Shown here: positions 7,475-15,354 of the stretch, piece after piece
Position numbering within the stretch: position 1 is the first letter of the stretch
Layout of the letters: each line of letters starts with the position of its first letter
Assembly: GCA_023150455.1 (NCBI GenBank)
Contig: JAKLKW010000037.1
Location: forward strand, 1-33,443
Length of the DNA stretch: 33,443 nucleotides
Source: Alphaproteobacteria bacterium
Lineage (GTDB): Bacteria > Pseudomonadota > Alphaproteobacteria > JAEULC01
Direction: 5' to 3'
Made by a program: the position numbers and the translations under genes
Notes under the pieces: generated by a model
What the model was told of the DNA's origin: nothing
Seen by the model: only the letters and a program-made list of their open reading frames with translations
The model's database searches: none

Positions 7475-10400
7475 TTAGGCGGCCATGGTCTGGGCCAGCG
7501 AGGTCAGAAGCGCCTCGCGGTCCGACTTGGCCACGTAGTCGTCGAAGCCGACGGCGCGACCCCTCTCGATCTGTTGCGGCGACGTGTTCGAGGTCAGCGC
7601 CACGATCGGCAGCTTCGACCAGCGCTTGCTGCTGCGCACCGCGGCGGCGAAGTCGAACCCGTTCATGCCGGGCATCTCGATGTCGCTTACGATCACGTCG
7701 ACGTCGACGCCCTTCTCGCACAGCGCCAGCGCCTTCTGCGCGCAGTCGACCGCCGTCACGTCGTAGCCGGCGACCGAAAGCACCGGGGTGATCAGGTGGC
7801 GGAAGAACGCGCTGTCCTCGACCAGCAGCAGGCGGCGCTGGCGGTTGCCCTCGAGCATCGCGCTCGAACGGTTGAACCAGTCGCCGAAGGCCTGGGTCAG
7901 GTAGTGCGTGGCGTCGATCACCTCGGTCGCGCGCCCGGCGACGACGGCGGTGCCGACGATGCCCGGCTGGTCGACCGTCAGCTCGCACTTGAGCACGTCC
8001 TCGACCACGTCGATGATCTCGTCGACCAGCAGGCCCATCGAGCGCTCGCCGTCGGCGAACACCAGCACGGGCTGGCGGCCGCTCTCGACCGGCTTGCACG
8101 ACGGGTCGATCGGCACCAGCGGCATCAGGCTGCCGCGGTACTGCACCACGCTGCGGCCCGCCACGGTCTCGATCTTGTCGGCGTCGAACTCCTCGAGCCG
8201 CGCGATGAGCGCCAGCGGCACGGCCTTCGGGCCGCGGGTGCCAGCGCGGAAGGTGAGGATCGCCACGCGCTCCTCGTCGCCGACCTCGCGCTCGCCGTGC
8301 GTCGCCACCTCGCCCGCCTCGGCCGCGCCGCGCTCGCCGCTGGCGGCCGCCGCGATGCCGTTCGGGTCCAGGATCATGATGACGCTGCCGTCGCCCAGGA
8401 TGGTGTTGCCCGAGAACATCGGGATGTTGCGCAGGATCGGCACCACCGGCTTGACCACGATTTCTTCCGTGTCGAACACGCGGTCGACGATGATGCCGAA
8501 GATGAACTTGCCGACCTGCGTCACCGCGATATAGGCGTCCTTGGCGGCGTTCCCTTCGGGCGCGCCGAGCTTCAGCAGGTCGCGCAGCGACACCAGCGGC
8601 AGCAGCCGGTCGCGCAGGCGCATGACCGGCGCGTCGTTGATCATCTCGATCGTGTGCTCGGAGTTGGACGAGGCGCGCACCAGCTCGAGCACGCTCATCT
8701 GCGGGATGGCGAAACGCTCGCCGCCACATTCCACGATCAGCGCCGAGACGATCGCCAGCGTCAGCGGGATCTTGATCACGAACGTCGTGCCGCGGCCGTC
8801 GCGCGAGCGCAGCTCGACCGTGCCGCCGATCTTCTCGATGTTCGAGCGCACAACGTCGAGGCCGACGCCGCGGCCCGAGACCGAGGTCACCTGCTGCGCG
8901 GTCGAGAAGCCGGCGCGGAAGATGAACTGGTGGATCTCCTGCTCGGACATCTGCTCGAGCTCGGCCTCGGTCGCAAGCCCGCTCGCGACGATCTTCTGCT
9001 TGATGCGGGCGGTGTTGACGCCGCGGCCGTCGTCGCTGATCTCGATCAGGATGTGGCCGCCCTGCTGATAGGCGTTGAGCAGGATGGTGCCCGCTTCCGG
9101 CTTGCCGGCCGCGCGGCGATCCTCGGGCTTCTCGATGCCGTGGTCGGCCGCATTGCGCACGAGATGCGTCAGGGGATCGCGGATCAGCTCGAGAACCTGG
9201 CGGTCGAGCTCGGTCTCCTGGCCCTGCATCTGCAGGTCGATCTTGCGGCCCAGCTCGTGCGACAGGTCGCGGATGATGCGCGGCAGCTTCGCCCAGGCAT
9301 TGCGGATCGGCTGCATGCGCGTCTTCATGACGCCTTCCTGCAGCTCCGAGGTCACCTGGCTCAGGCGCTGCAGGGGGCCGGCGAACTGGCTGTCGGTCTG
9401 GCTGCGCAGGATCTGCAGCAGCTGGTTGCGGGTCAGCACCAGCTCGCTGACCATGGTCATGAGATTCTCGAGCACGTCGACGTTGACGCGGATCGACTGG
9501 TCGGCGACGCCGCCTTCCTTGGCCGGCTGGCCGTTCGCGGGCACGCCGGCGCCCTGCGCCGCGGGCGCCGTCGCCTTCGCGCCGGCCATGACCTCGTCGC
9601 GCACGGTGGCGAACACCTTGACGACATCGGCGTGCACGTCGGCGGGCACCTCGAGCAGCCGCATGGCCGCGTCGACGTGGCCCATCATGGCCTGGAACTG
9701 CGGGGCTGCGAAGCCGCGCTCGATCGCGGACTGGAACGCCCGCTTGAGCTGGCCCTGCTTGCACCGGTTGATGCCGCCCATCGCCTTGGCGAGGAAGTCG
9801 CGCAGATGGCCCTGCAGCACGTCCATGTCGACGCGCTCGAGCATCGGCTTGACCGACGGATCGGCCATGACGCCCTGGAACGCGCCATCGACCATGGCGT
9901 CGATCATCGACTCGCCGCCGAAACGCTCGTACAGCGTCGCCTCGGCAGCGGGCGCCTTGGCGCCGTTCACGCCGGCGGCGGCCTTCGGCGCGGCGGCGCC
10001 GGCAGCGGCCTTGGCTTGGGCCTTGACCGGCTCGGGCGCGGGATCGGATTCGGCCGCCGCGGCTGGCGCGGACTCGATTGCGGGCGCGGCTTCGGTCGCG
10101 GGCGCGGTTTCCTCCGCGTCGCCGGCCTCCGCCAGGGCATTCAGCTGGCCGACCAGGTCGGAGTCCTCGCCGGCCGGCTCGGCTTCCGTGCGCTCGAGCT
10201 CGCCCAGCAGGCTCTTGATCCGGTCCAGCGCCTTCAGCACCAGGCCGATGGCCTTGGGCGAGGCGCTCATCTCGCCGTCGCGAATCTTGCCGAGCACGTT
10301 CTCCGAGGCGTGCGCCACCGTCTCGAGGCGCGGCAGGCCCAGGAACCCGCAGGTGCCCTTGATCGTATGGACCAGCCGGAAGATGTTGTGCAGCAGCTCC

Positions 10401-10498
10401 GGGTCGTTCGGATTCTGCTCCAGCTTGACCAACTCGACGTCCAGGACCGCGATGCTCTCCGCGGTCTCGGTCAGGAATTCGCGCAGCAGGTCGTCCAT
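7475..10498 (-). CDS. cheA: Hybrid chemotaxis histidine kinase CheA with a globin-like insert and a receiver
   Basis: A 1007-residue kinase that phosphorylates CheY and CheB in response to chemoreceptors. Domains in order: HPt (1-110, phospho-acceptor H44 in RLVHTIKGTCG); an Ala/Pro/Glu-rich linker; a truncated-haemoglobin-like domain (about 188-305, beginning LYERFGG); P3 dimerisation (from about 333); the ATPase with N box HLVRNAADHG (near 449), G boxes SDDGRGVN and SGRGVGLDVVRSNI; a CheW-like P5; a second CheW-like domain (from ERVAILTFRAG); and a C-terminal receiver (LLLVEDSAFFRH, VSDIEMPGMNGFD). It lacks the usual P2 CheY-binding domain; the globin-like segment occupies that place. E. 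coli CheA has about 650 residues. ATG 10498 has no clear Shine-Dalgarno sequence. It is the first gene of cheA-W-Y-B-R. Confidence 0.95.
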   Translation of the reverse strand: MDDLLREFLTETAESIAVLDVELVKLEQNPNDPELLHNIFRLVHTIKGTCGFLGLPRLETVAHASENVLGKIRDGEMSASPKAIGLVLKALDRIKSLLGELERTEAEPAGEDSDLVGQLNALAEAGDAEETAPATEAAPAIESAPAAAAESDPAPEPVKAQAKAAAGAAAPKAAAGVNGAKAPAAEATLYERFGGESMIDAMVDGAFQGVMADPSVKPMLERVDMDVLQGHLRDFLAKAMGGINRCKQGQLKRAFQSAIERGFAAPQFQAMMGHVDAAMRLLEVPADVHADVVKVFATVRDEVMAGAKATAPAAQGAGVPANGQPAKEGGVADQSIRVNVDVLENLMTMVSELVLTRNQLLQILRSQTDSQFAGPLQRLSQVTSELQEGVMKTRMQPIRNAWAKLPRIIRDLSHELGRKIDLQMQGQETELDRQVLELIRDPLTHLVRNAADHGIEKPEDRRAAGKPEAGTILLNAYQQGGHILIEISDDGRGVNTARIKQKIVASGLATEAELEQMSEQEIHQFIFRAGFSTAQQVTSVSGRGVGLDVVRSNIEKIGGTVELRSRDGRGTTFVIKIPLTLAIVSALIVECGGERFAIPQMSVLELVRASSNSEHTIEMINDAPVMRLRDRLLPLVSLRDLLKLGAPEGNAAKDAYIAVTQVGKFIFGIIVDRVFDTEEIVVKPVVPILRNIPMFSGNTILGDGSVIMILDPNGIAAAASGERGAAEAGEVATHGEREVGDEERVAILTFRAGTRGPKAVPLALIARLEEFDADKIETVAGRSVVQYRGSLMPLVPIDPSCKPVESGRQPVLVFADGERSMGLLVDEIIDVVEDVLKCELTVDQPGIVGTAVVAGRATEVIDATHYLTQAFGDWFNRSSAMLEGNRQRRLLLVEDSAFFRHLITPVLSVAGYDVTAVDCAQKALALCEKGVDVDVIVSDIEMPGMNGFDFAAAVRSSKRWSKLPIVALTSNTSPQQIERGRAVGFDDYVAKSDREALLTSLAQTMAA

Positions 10499-10681
10499 GG
10501 CGGATATGTCCAGTCGCAGGCAGTTGAGGCGCGGTCCGCGCCCGCGCAGCCCACGTTGCGCGGGATGCGCGATTGCGCAGGGAAAAACTTACAGAAATTA
10601 TTTAATAAGACCTTGACGGTCCGGAGCGGCCGGAAACCAAGGACAATGCGGGCAATGCCCTGTGCTTACAGGGCGCTCGCC
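10499..10681 (-). promoter_or_regulatory. cheA upstream region, AT-rich island
   Basis: A 183-bp gap separates chpT from cheA. It holds an AT-rich block at about 10588-10608, in otherwise GC-rich DNA, which reads TTATTAAATAAT on the minus strand. This is the best place for a che operon promoter, but I cannot assign -35/-10 boxes with any certainty. Confidence 0.3.
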
Positions 10682-11332
10682 TCAGGCGGCCGTCACCGGC
10701 AGGGCGACCGCGAAGTTCATGCGGTCGGGCCCGGGCTCGGAAACCTCGAGCTTTCCCGCCATGCGGGCGGCCAGCCGCACGGTGAAATGCGGCTGAGCGC
10801 CGCGGGCATTGAGCGCCTCGACCGGCACGGCCGGGTCGAGCGCCTGGCGGATGTCCTCGTGCAGCCGGCAGCCGGCGCCGTTGGCGGCGACCGTCAGCCG
10901 GGCGAACTCGTTGTCGACCGAGACCGTCACGCGCAGCGTGCCGCCGCGCGCCAGCGACTCCCCGGCGAGCGCCACCATGTTCATGAGCAGCTTGCCCCAG
11001 CCGGCGATCTCGGGCGCGCGCACCGCGGCCTCGTCCCATTCCAGCGTGACCTTGCCGCCTTCCAGCATGCCGCCGAGCAGCGAGCGCACGTCGCCGACCG
11101 ACTGGACGACCTGGGACCCGGCGAGGCCGAAGGCCACGCGATAGAACTGCAGGCGCCGTGCCGCCTGGCGACCGCTGCTGGCGATCAAGCCCATGGCCTC
11201 GTCGCTGCCGCCGCCGCCGAACTCCTCCAACAGCTCGACGCCGTTGTTGATCGCGCCGATCGGGCTGACCAGGTCGTGGCACAGCCGGGAGCACAGCAGC
11301 TCGGCAAAGCGAAGCTCGTCCATTCCCATCAT
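10682..11332 (-). CDS. chpT: Histidine phosphotransferase ChpT
   Basis: A protein of 216 residues with the ChpT fold: a DHp-like helical hairpin with the phospho-histidine in SRLCHDLVSPIGAINNG, then IASSGRQAARRLQFYRVAFG, followed by a degenerate ATPase-like domain without ATP-binding boxes. ChpT passes phosphate from the kinase CckA to CtrA and CpdR. The frame is open from TTG 11386, but ChpT proteins begin shortly before the histidine helix and AAGGGG precedes the ATG cluster (11332, 11329, 11323); the exact ATG is uncertain. Its place just upstream of cheA, with ctrA beyond the che genes, links the cell-cycle relay to motility. Confidence 0.9.
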   Translation of the reverse strand: MMGMDELRFAELLCSRLCHDLVSPIGAINNGVELLEEFGGGGSDEAMGLIASSGRQAARRLQFYRVAFGLAGSQVVQSVGDVRSLLGGMLEGGKVTLEWDEAAVRAPEIAGWGKLLMNMVALAGESLARGGTLRVTVSVDNEFARLTVAANGAGCRLHEDIRQALDPAVPVEALNARGAQPHFTVRLAARMAGKLEVSEPGPDRMNFAVALPVTAA

Positions 11333-11497
11333 GCCCCTTCGCTGGCGCCGGCACGGCCGCCGCACGCAATACCTGTTACCGTCCAAGGCGTAATATACTT
11401 AATCGCCGGCCGGGCGATAGCCGGTTGCGACCCGGGGCCGCGCCGGGGCCCTCCGCCGGGTGACCGCGCCGGCGCGACCGGCAAGGGACAAGCCGCG

Positions 11498-11680
11498 ATG
11501 AACGACCGTCTCGCGCCTGGGGCATGGGTACGGCACCCGGCACGGCCGGATTGGGGCCTGGGCCAGGTCCAGTCCGCCGTCGGGGCGCGCGTGACCGTGA
11601 ATTTCGAGCATGCCGGCAAGCAGCTGATCAACACCGCCGTGGTGACGCTCGAAGCCGTGGACCTGCCGGATGAGAACTAG
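11498..11680 (+). CDS. DUF3553 domain protein
   Basis: A 60-residue protein with the DUF3553 pattern: GAWVRHPARPDWGLGQVQS, VTVNFEHAGKQLIN, VVTLEAV. The family is small and common in alphaproteobacteria, and its function is unknown; the fold resembles the CarD/TRCF-type small barrel ('WGLGQV'), which is only suggestive. ATG 11498 has AAGGGA ten bases upstream. The stop overlaps the start of the ankyrin gene by 11 bp, so the two are cotranscribed. It diverges from chpT across 165 bp. Confidence 0.85.
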   Translation: MNDRLAPGAWVRHPARPDWGLGQVQSAVGARVTVNFEHAGKQLINTAVVTLEAVDLPDEN

Positions 11681-12041
11681 GCTCGCCGCGATCGTCGCGT
11701 GCCTCGCGGCCGGATGGGCGACCGCCGCCGCGCCGCAGGGCCAGGGCGCGGCGGACGAGCGTCCGGTCGCCGAACAGGCGCTGCTGCAGGCGGCCGAGGC
11801 CGATCGCGCCGACATCGCCGCCTATGCCCTCGAGAAGGGCGCGCCGGTCGATTCGGCCGACCGGCGCGGCAACACGGCCCTCGCCGTGGCGGCCAAGGCC
11901 GGCGCGGAAAGCGTGGCGAAGCTGCTGCTTTCGCGCGTCGACGCGCCGGCGCGCGACGGCTGGACGGCGCTCGAAGCCGCGGCGATGATCGGCGACGAGG
12001 CGATCGTGGCCCTGCTGCGCGCGCATAGCGCCAAGGAGTGA
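11670..12041 (+). CDS. Exported ankyrin-repeat protein
   Basis: A 123-residue protein with an N-terminal signal peptide (MRTRLAAIVACLAAGWATAAA) and about three ankyrin repeats; the consensus is clear in SADRRGNTALAVAAKAGAESVAKLLLS and ARDGWTALEAAAMIGDEAIVALLRAH. Ankyrin repeats bind proteins; the partner is not known. It starts inside the DUF3553 gene (11-bp overlap) and ends 7 bp before the cytochrome c start, which suggests one transcript and possibly a periplasmic role next to the cytochrome. Confidence 0.8.
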   Translation: MRTRLAAIVACLAAGWATAAAPQGQGAADERPVAEQALLQAAEADRADIAAYALEKGAPVDSADRRGNTALAVAAKAGAESVAKLLLSRVDAPARDGWTALEAAAMIGDEAIVALLRAHSAKE

Positions 12042-12048
12042 AGCTCGC

Positions 12049-12444
12049 ATGCGGATCAGGATGATGATGCTGGCATTGGCGGGGGCCGGGACGGCGGCAT
12101 GGTCCGGCACGGCGCTGGCCGCCGACCCCGGCGACCCGGAGCGCGGCGAGACCCTGTTCAAGCGCTGCGTCGCCTGCCACAGCTTCGAGCCGAACGGCCG
12201 CAACAAGGCCGGGCCCCGGCTGCACGGGCTGTTCGGCCGCAAGGCGGGCACGGTGTCCGACTACAAGTACTCGCCCGCGCTCAAGGACAGCGCGCTCGTC
12301 TGGACGCCGGACACGGTGGACGCGCTGTTCGCCAAGGGGCCGGAGGAGGTCGTGCCGGGCAGCAAGATGCCGCTGCAGGTGATGAGCAACCCCAAGGACC
12401 GCGCCGACCTGATCGCGTTCCTCAGGAAGGTGACGGCCGAGTAG
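12049..12444 (+). CDS. Class I c-type cytochrome (cytochrome c2-like)
   Basis: A 131-residue periplasmic electron carrier. A signal peptide (ending TALAADPGD) precedes the mature domain, which has the haem-binding CVACH, the GPRLHGLFGRKAG loop and the axial methionine in PGSKMPLQVM. Mitochondrial/c2-type cytochromes of about 100 mature residues have exactly these features. AAGGAG lies ten bases before ATG 12049. The electron partner is not evident; the formate dehydrogenase downstream has its own cytochrome b. Confidence 0.93.
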   Translation: MRIRMMMLALAGAGTAAWSGTALAADPGDPERGETLFKRCVACHSFEPNGRNKAGPRLHGLFGRKAGTVSDYKYSPALKDSALVWTPDTVDALFAKGPEEVVPGSKMPLQVMSNPKDRADLIAFLRKVTAE

Positions 12445-12513
12445 ACCGGCCGGGGGCGGCGCTTGCCAAGTCGAGGCGCATGAATAGACTCGCCGTCTGG
12501 GAGGACCGCAAGA

Positions 12514-12636
12514 ATGAAGATGATCGTGCTCGGCATCGTGGTCGCGATCGGCCTTGCCGTCGTGGCCGGCTTGGCGCTCCAAGGCAGCAACCAGTCGGCG
12601 GCGACGCGCTTCCAGACCGAGAACGTGCGGCTGTAG
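12514..12636 (+). CDS. Small single-pass membrane peptide (40 aa)
   Basis: ATG 12514 follows GGGAGG by about ten bases. The peptide has one hydrophobic helix (IVLGIVVAIGLAVVAGLAL) and a short polar tail ending QTENVRL. I recognise no family. Its stop lies only 2 bp from the stop of the convergent WD40 gene, so no terminator fits between them. It may be cotranscribed with the cytochrome gene 69 bp upstream. Confidence 0.55.
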   Translation: MKMIVLGIVVAIGLAVVAGLALQGSNQSAATRFQTENVRL

Positions 12637-12638
12637 CT

Positions 12639-13607
12639 TCAGGGCGCCGCGACGGGCTTTCCGCTGGCGGCGTCCCACAGCTTCACCACCTCGTCGCCGC
12701 CCGCCGAAAGCGCCAGGCGCCCGTCGGGGGTGAAGGCCACCGCCCAGATCGCCTTGGCATGGCCGTTCATCACGTGGACCGGCCTGCCGGACTCCAGGTC
12801 CCACAGGCGCAGCCTGGCGTCGCGGCCGCCGGAGAGGGCCAGCTTGCCGTCGGGCGAGAAGGCGACCGCGATGACGAAGCCTTCATGGCCAAGCAGGACG
12901 CGCTCCTCCTTCTCGGCCTTCAGGTCCCACAGCCGCACCGTCTCGTCGACGCCGGCCGACAGCATGTGCGCGCCGTCGGCCGAGACGGCGATGCCGTTGA
13001 CGGCGAAATTGTGCCCCTTGAGGACCGGACCGGCGTCGCCGGTCGCCGCATCCCACAGCCGGATCGTGGCGTCGTAGCCGGCCGAGACGACGCGCTTGCC
13101 GTCGGGCGTGAACGCGACGGCGTTGACGTTGCCCGTGTGGCCTTCGAGCGTGCGCCGGAGCGTGCCGTCCTCGAGGTTCCACAGCCGCACCGAACGGTCC
13201 CACCCCGCCGACGCCCCCGTGCGGCCGTCGGGCGAGACGGCGACGGCGGCGACGTTGGCGCCGTGCCCCTTCATCTGCCGCTGCATCCGGGCGCGGTCGA
13301 GATCCCACAGGATCAGCGTGTGATCGTCGCTGCCGGACAGCGCGCGATGGCCGTCGGGCAGGAAGCGGACGGCGTTGGCGGCGGCGAAATGCTCGTTGAG
13401 CTCGGCGAGCTGGCGCTGCGTCGCCAGGTCCCACATCCGGAGCGTGTAGTCGAAGCCCGCCGTCAGCACGCGCCTGCCGTCCGGCGACACGGCGACCGAC
13501 TTGACGATGCCGCTGTGGCCGACGAGGTCGGCGGATGCGGGAGCAACGGTCAGGAGCAGGACGGCGGAAGCCGCCGGTACCAGGTATGGCCGCAACGAGC
13601 ACCTCAT
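12639..13607 (-). CDS. Exported seven-bladed WD40-repeat protein
   Basis: A 322-residue protein with a signal peptide (RPYLVPAASAVLLLTVAPASA) and then seven WD40 repeats of about 42 residues that fill the rest, each with GH...V.AVA.SPDG....SAG.D...RLWD. The last repeat ends at the C-terminus, so the propeller is complete and has no extra domain. Such propellers are protein-binding scaffolds; in related bacteria similar repeats occur beside or fused to c-type cytochromes, and a cytochrome c gene lies 195 bp away here. The start ATG 13607 abuts a palindromic repeat and lacks a Shine-Dalgarno sequence, so the start is uncertain, though it gives a good signal peptide. Confidence 0.85.
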   Translation of the reverse strand: MRCSLRPYLVPAASAVLLLTVAPASADLVGHSGIVKSVAVSPDGRRVLTAGFDYTLRMWDLATQRQLAELNEHFAAANAVRFLPDGHRALSGSDDHTLILWDLDRARMQRQMKGHGANVAAVAVSPDGRTGASAGWDRSVRLWNLEDGTLRRTLEGHTGNVNAVAFTPDGKRVVSAGYDATIRLWDAATGDAGPVLKGHNFAVNGIAVSADGAHMLSAGVDETVRLWDLKAEKEERVLLGHEGFVIAVAFSPDGKLALSGGRDARLRLWDLESGRPVHVMNGHAKAIWAVAFTPDGRLALSAGGDEVVKLWDAASGKPVAAP

Positions 13608-13664
13608 CTTCGACAAGCTCAGGATGAGGCTGTCTTGTTCTTCCTCGCCGTGAGCTTGTCGAAG
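13608..13664. repeat. Dispersed palindromic element with CTTCGACAAGCTCA arms
   Basis: Perfect 14-base inverted arms, CTTCGACAAGCTCA at 13608-13621 and its complement at 13651-13664, enclose a 29-base loop. Sequences of this kind, with CTCAGGATGAGG in the loop edge, are scattered between genes in many proteobacteria, as I recall; I cannot count copies outside this window. It sits directly against the WD40 start codon and forms its 5' leader. Confidence 0.6.
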
Positions 13665-13701
13665 GACGTTGCCCCACCTCGAGCGGGGAGTCAGCCGGGA
13701 A

Positions 13702-14058
13702 CTACCGCCACACCCGGCCGTCGGCCGGCACGGACCAGCTGTTGCGGTTGGTGTCGGGCGCCGGATCGCCGGCGAGCGCATAGCCGCTGGGCAGATGGCG
13801 GAAGGCGCGCAGCAGCTGGCCTGTCTCGGCGTCCACCATCAGCGTATCGACGCGGAAGGCCTCGTTCGAGTTGCCGCCCGGGCTCATCACCCGGACCGAG
13901 AAGGCGCGCCTTCCGTCGAGGTCGGTGCTGATCACGCGCAGCACCTTGACGCCGAACTGCTGCGACACCTTCTTCGACACCTCGTCGGGCATCATCGCCG
14001 CGCCGGCGGCGCCGGCCGACAGCAGCAACGCCGCCGCGACCGAGGCGAAGAGCTTCAT
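13702..14058 (-). CDS. Exported PepSY-like protein of the formate dehydrogenase operon
   Basis: The preferred start MKLFASVAAALLLSAGAAGA gives 118 residues and a normal signal peptide; ATG 14073 would add five residues. The mature part (EVSKKVSQQFGVKVLRVISTDLDGRRAFSVRVMSP, VDAETGQLLRAF) resembles a PepSY-type domain, a periplasmic inhibitor- or binding-like fold. The ATG follows the fdhC stop by one base, so it is translated with the dehydrogenase cytochrome b. The role is unknown. Confidence 0.6.
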   Translation of the reverse strand: MKLFASVAAALLLSAGAAGAAMMPDEVSKKVSQQFGVKVLRVISTDLDGRRAFSVRVMSPGGNSNEAFRVDTLMVDAETGQLLRAFRHLPSGYALAGDPAPDTNRNSWSVPADGRVWR

Positions 14059-14059
14059 C

Positions 14060-15094
14060 CTAGTCGTGCCCATGCTGCGCCGCCTCGCCCTTGACCTCGG
14101 CGACCCACAGGTTGTGGTGCTCGCGCGCCCAGTTCTCGTCGACCTGGCCGGTGCCCATGGCGTCGAAGGCGCCTTCCATACCGATCGAGCCGATGTAGAT
14201 GTGCGCGACGATGATCGCGATCAGCACCAGGCCGACGACGCCGTGCGCCACCAGCATGAACTGCATGTCGTGGACGGTCATGCCGAACTCGAACGGCCAC
14301 ATGAGGTAGAAGCCGGTCACCGTGAGGACCGCGCCGCCCAGCACGACCGACCAGAAGATCAGCTTCTGGCCGGCGTTGAATTTGCGCGAGGGCGGATGCA
14401 CGCCGCGCGTGAACAGGCCGCCGGCCTTGGCCAGCCACTGCATGTCGTACTTGTTCGGGATGTTGTGATGCACCCACAGCACGATCATCAGCAGCACGCC
14501 GACGACGAAGCCGATGGCGATGTAGTTGTGCGCGTACTTGCCGTACAGCGCCAGCGCCGCGAACGCCTCCCTGCCGATCACGGGCGGCAGGATGTAGCGC
14601 CCGTAGAGCATGTTCAGGCCCGTCAGCGCCAGCACGATGAAGCAGGTCGCGGTCAGCCAGTGGGCGAAGCGCTCGACCGCGTTGAAGCGCTGGATGGTGC
14701 GATGCGCCGGCCCGGCCTCGATGCGGATGCGGCCGCGGATGGCGAAGAACGCCGCCAGCACGATCACCATGCCGAGCAGGACCCACGTGCCGTAGGTCGA
14801 TTCCGGCCCGTTGCGGAAGTTGCGCCAGTTCTCGCCCTCGGACTGGATCAGCACGCCGGCCTTCTTGTCGGGGATCGACACGTATCCCTGCACGCCCTGG
14901 CGGATCTGGCGCATGACCTCGGCCTCGGTCGCGCTGGTGCGGCCGAGCGGCGCTCCCGACAGCGCCGGCGGGGCGCCCTGGCCGGCCGGCGGCGCGGCCG
15001 TCTGGGCCGAAGCCGCATCGATCAGGGCGACGCCGGCCAGCATCGCCAGCGCCATTGCTACGGACGCGATCCAGCGCATCTCCGCCCAACGCAT
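14060..15094 (-). CDS. fdhC: Formate dehydrogenase cytochrome b556 (gamma) subunit
   Basis: The 344-residue membrane anchor that takes electrons from the FdhB iron-sulfur subunit to quinone. After a signal-like N-terminus and a periplasmic segment there are about five membrane helices. Candidate haem ligands are the histidines in RFAHWLTATC, VLWVHHNIPN, MLVAHGVVGL and IIVAHIYIGS; the FdoI/FdhC signature GAFDAMGTGQVDENWAREHH ends the last loop. It is longer than E. coli FdnI (about 217) because of the N-terminal part, as is common in alphaproteobacteria. ATG 15094 has GGGAGG upstream. The symbol is by analogy. Confidence 0.92.
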   Translation of the reverse strand: MRWAEMRWIASVAMALAMLAGVALIDAASAQTAAPPAGQGAPPALSGAPLGRTSATEAEVMRQIRQGVQGYVSIPDKKAGVLIQSEGENWRNFRNGPESTYGTWVLLGMVIVLAAFFAIRGRIRIEAGPAHRTIQRFNAVERFAHWLTATCFIVLALTGLNMLYGRYILPPVIGREAFAALALYGKYAHNYIAIGFVVGVLLMIVLWVHHNIPNKYDMQWLAKAGGLFTRGVHPPSRKFNAGQKLIFWSVVLGGAVLTVTGFYLMWPFEFGMTVHDMQFMLVAHGVVGLVLIAIIVAHIYIGSIGMEGAFDAMGTGQVDENWAREHHNLWVAEVKGEAAQHGHD

Positions 15095-15112
15095 CTCTTC
15101 GGCCTCCCGAAC

Positions 15113-15310
15113 CTAGAACTGTTGCCTCTTCACGCGATCGCCCATGGCCTTGACCGCGTCTGCCGTGACCGTCTCGTCCTTCGCGCCTTCATAGACGCCC
15201 TTCTTGAAGGACAGCGGCCGTCCCTGCTCCTCGTCGCGGCAGGCCGCCAGAGACGTCGCCGCCAGCGCGGCGACGAAACCAATGCATAGCGCTCGTCCTA
15301 CGACGCCCAT
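15113..15310 (-). CDS. Small lipoprotein of the formate dehydrogenase operon
   Basis: A 65-residue protein with a lipobox (VAALAATSLAAC) after a short signal sequence. The mature part is polar (GRPLSFKKGVYEGAKDETVTADAV). Similar short proteins occur beside FDH genes in alphaproteobacteria; the role is unknown. It lies between fdhB and fdhC, and the stop is 18 bp before fdhC. Confidence 0.65.
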   Translation of the reverse strand: MGVVGRALCIGFVAALAATSLAACRDEEQGRPLSFKKGVYEGAKDETVTADAVKAMGDRVKRQQF

Positions 15311-15354
15311 CGGCGATCCCCCTCTTCGTTCCTTGCCGGTTCTCCGCCGACGGA

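Noticed and set aside
9585..9935. Functional oxygen-sensing haem globin in CheA
   Set aside because: The proximal histidine position is phenylalanine and B10 tyrosine is phenylalanine, so haem binding is not supported; I report only a globin-like fold.
7103..11680. Very long plus-strand open frame (1525 residues) across cheW, cheA and chpT
   Set aside because: It is antisense to clear genes; the protein is rich in R, A, H, D, L from GC-rich codon shadowing and has no domain. Only its last 60 residues (11498-11680) are real (DUF3553).
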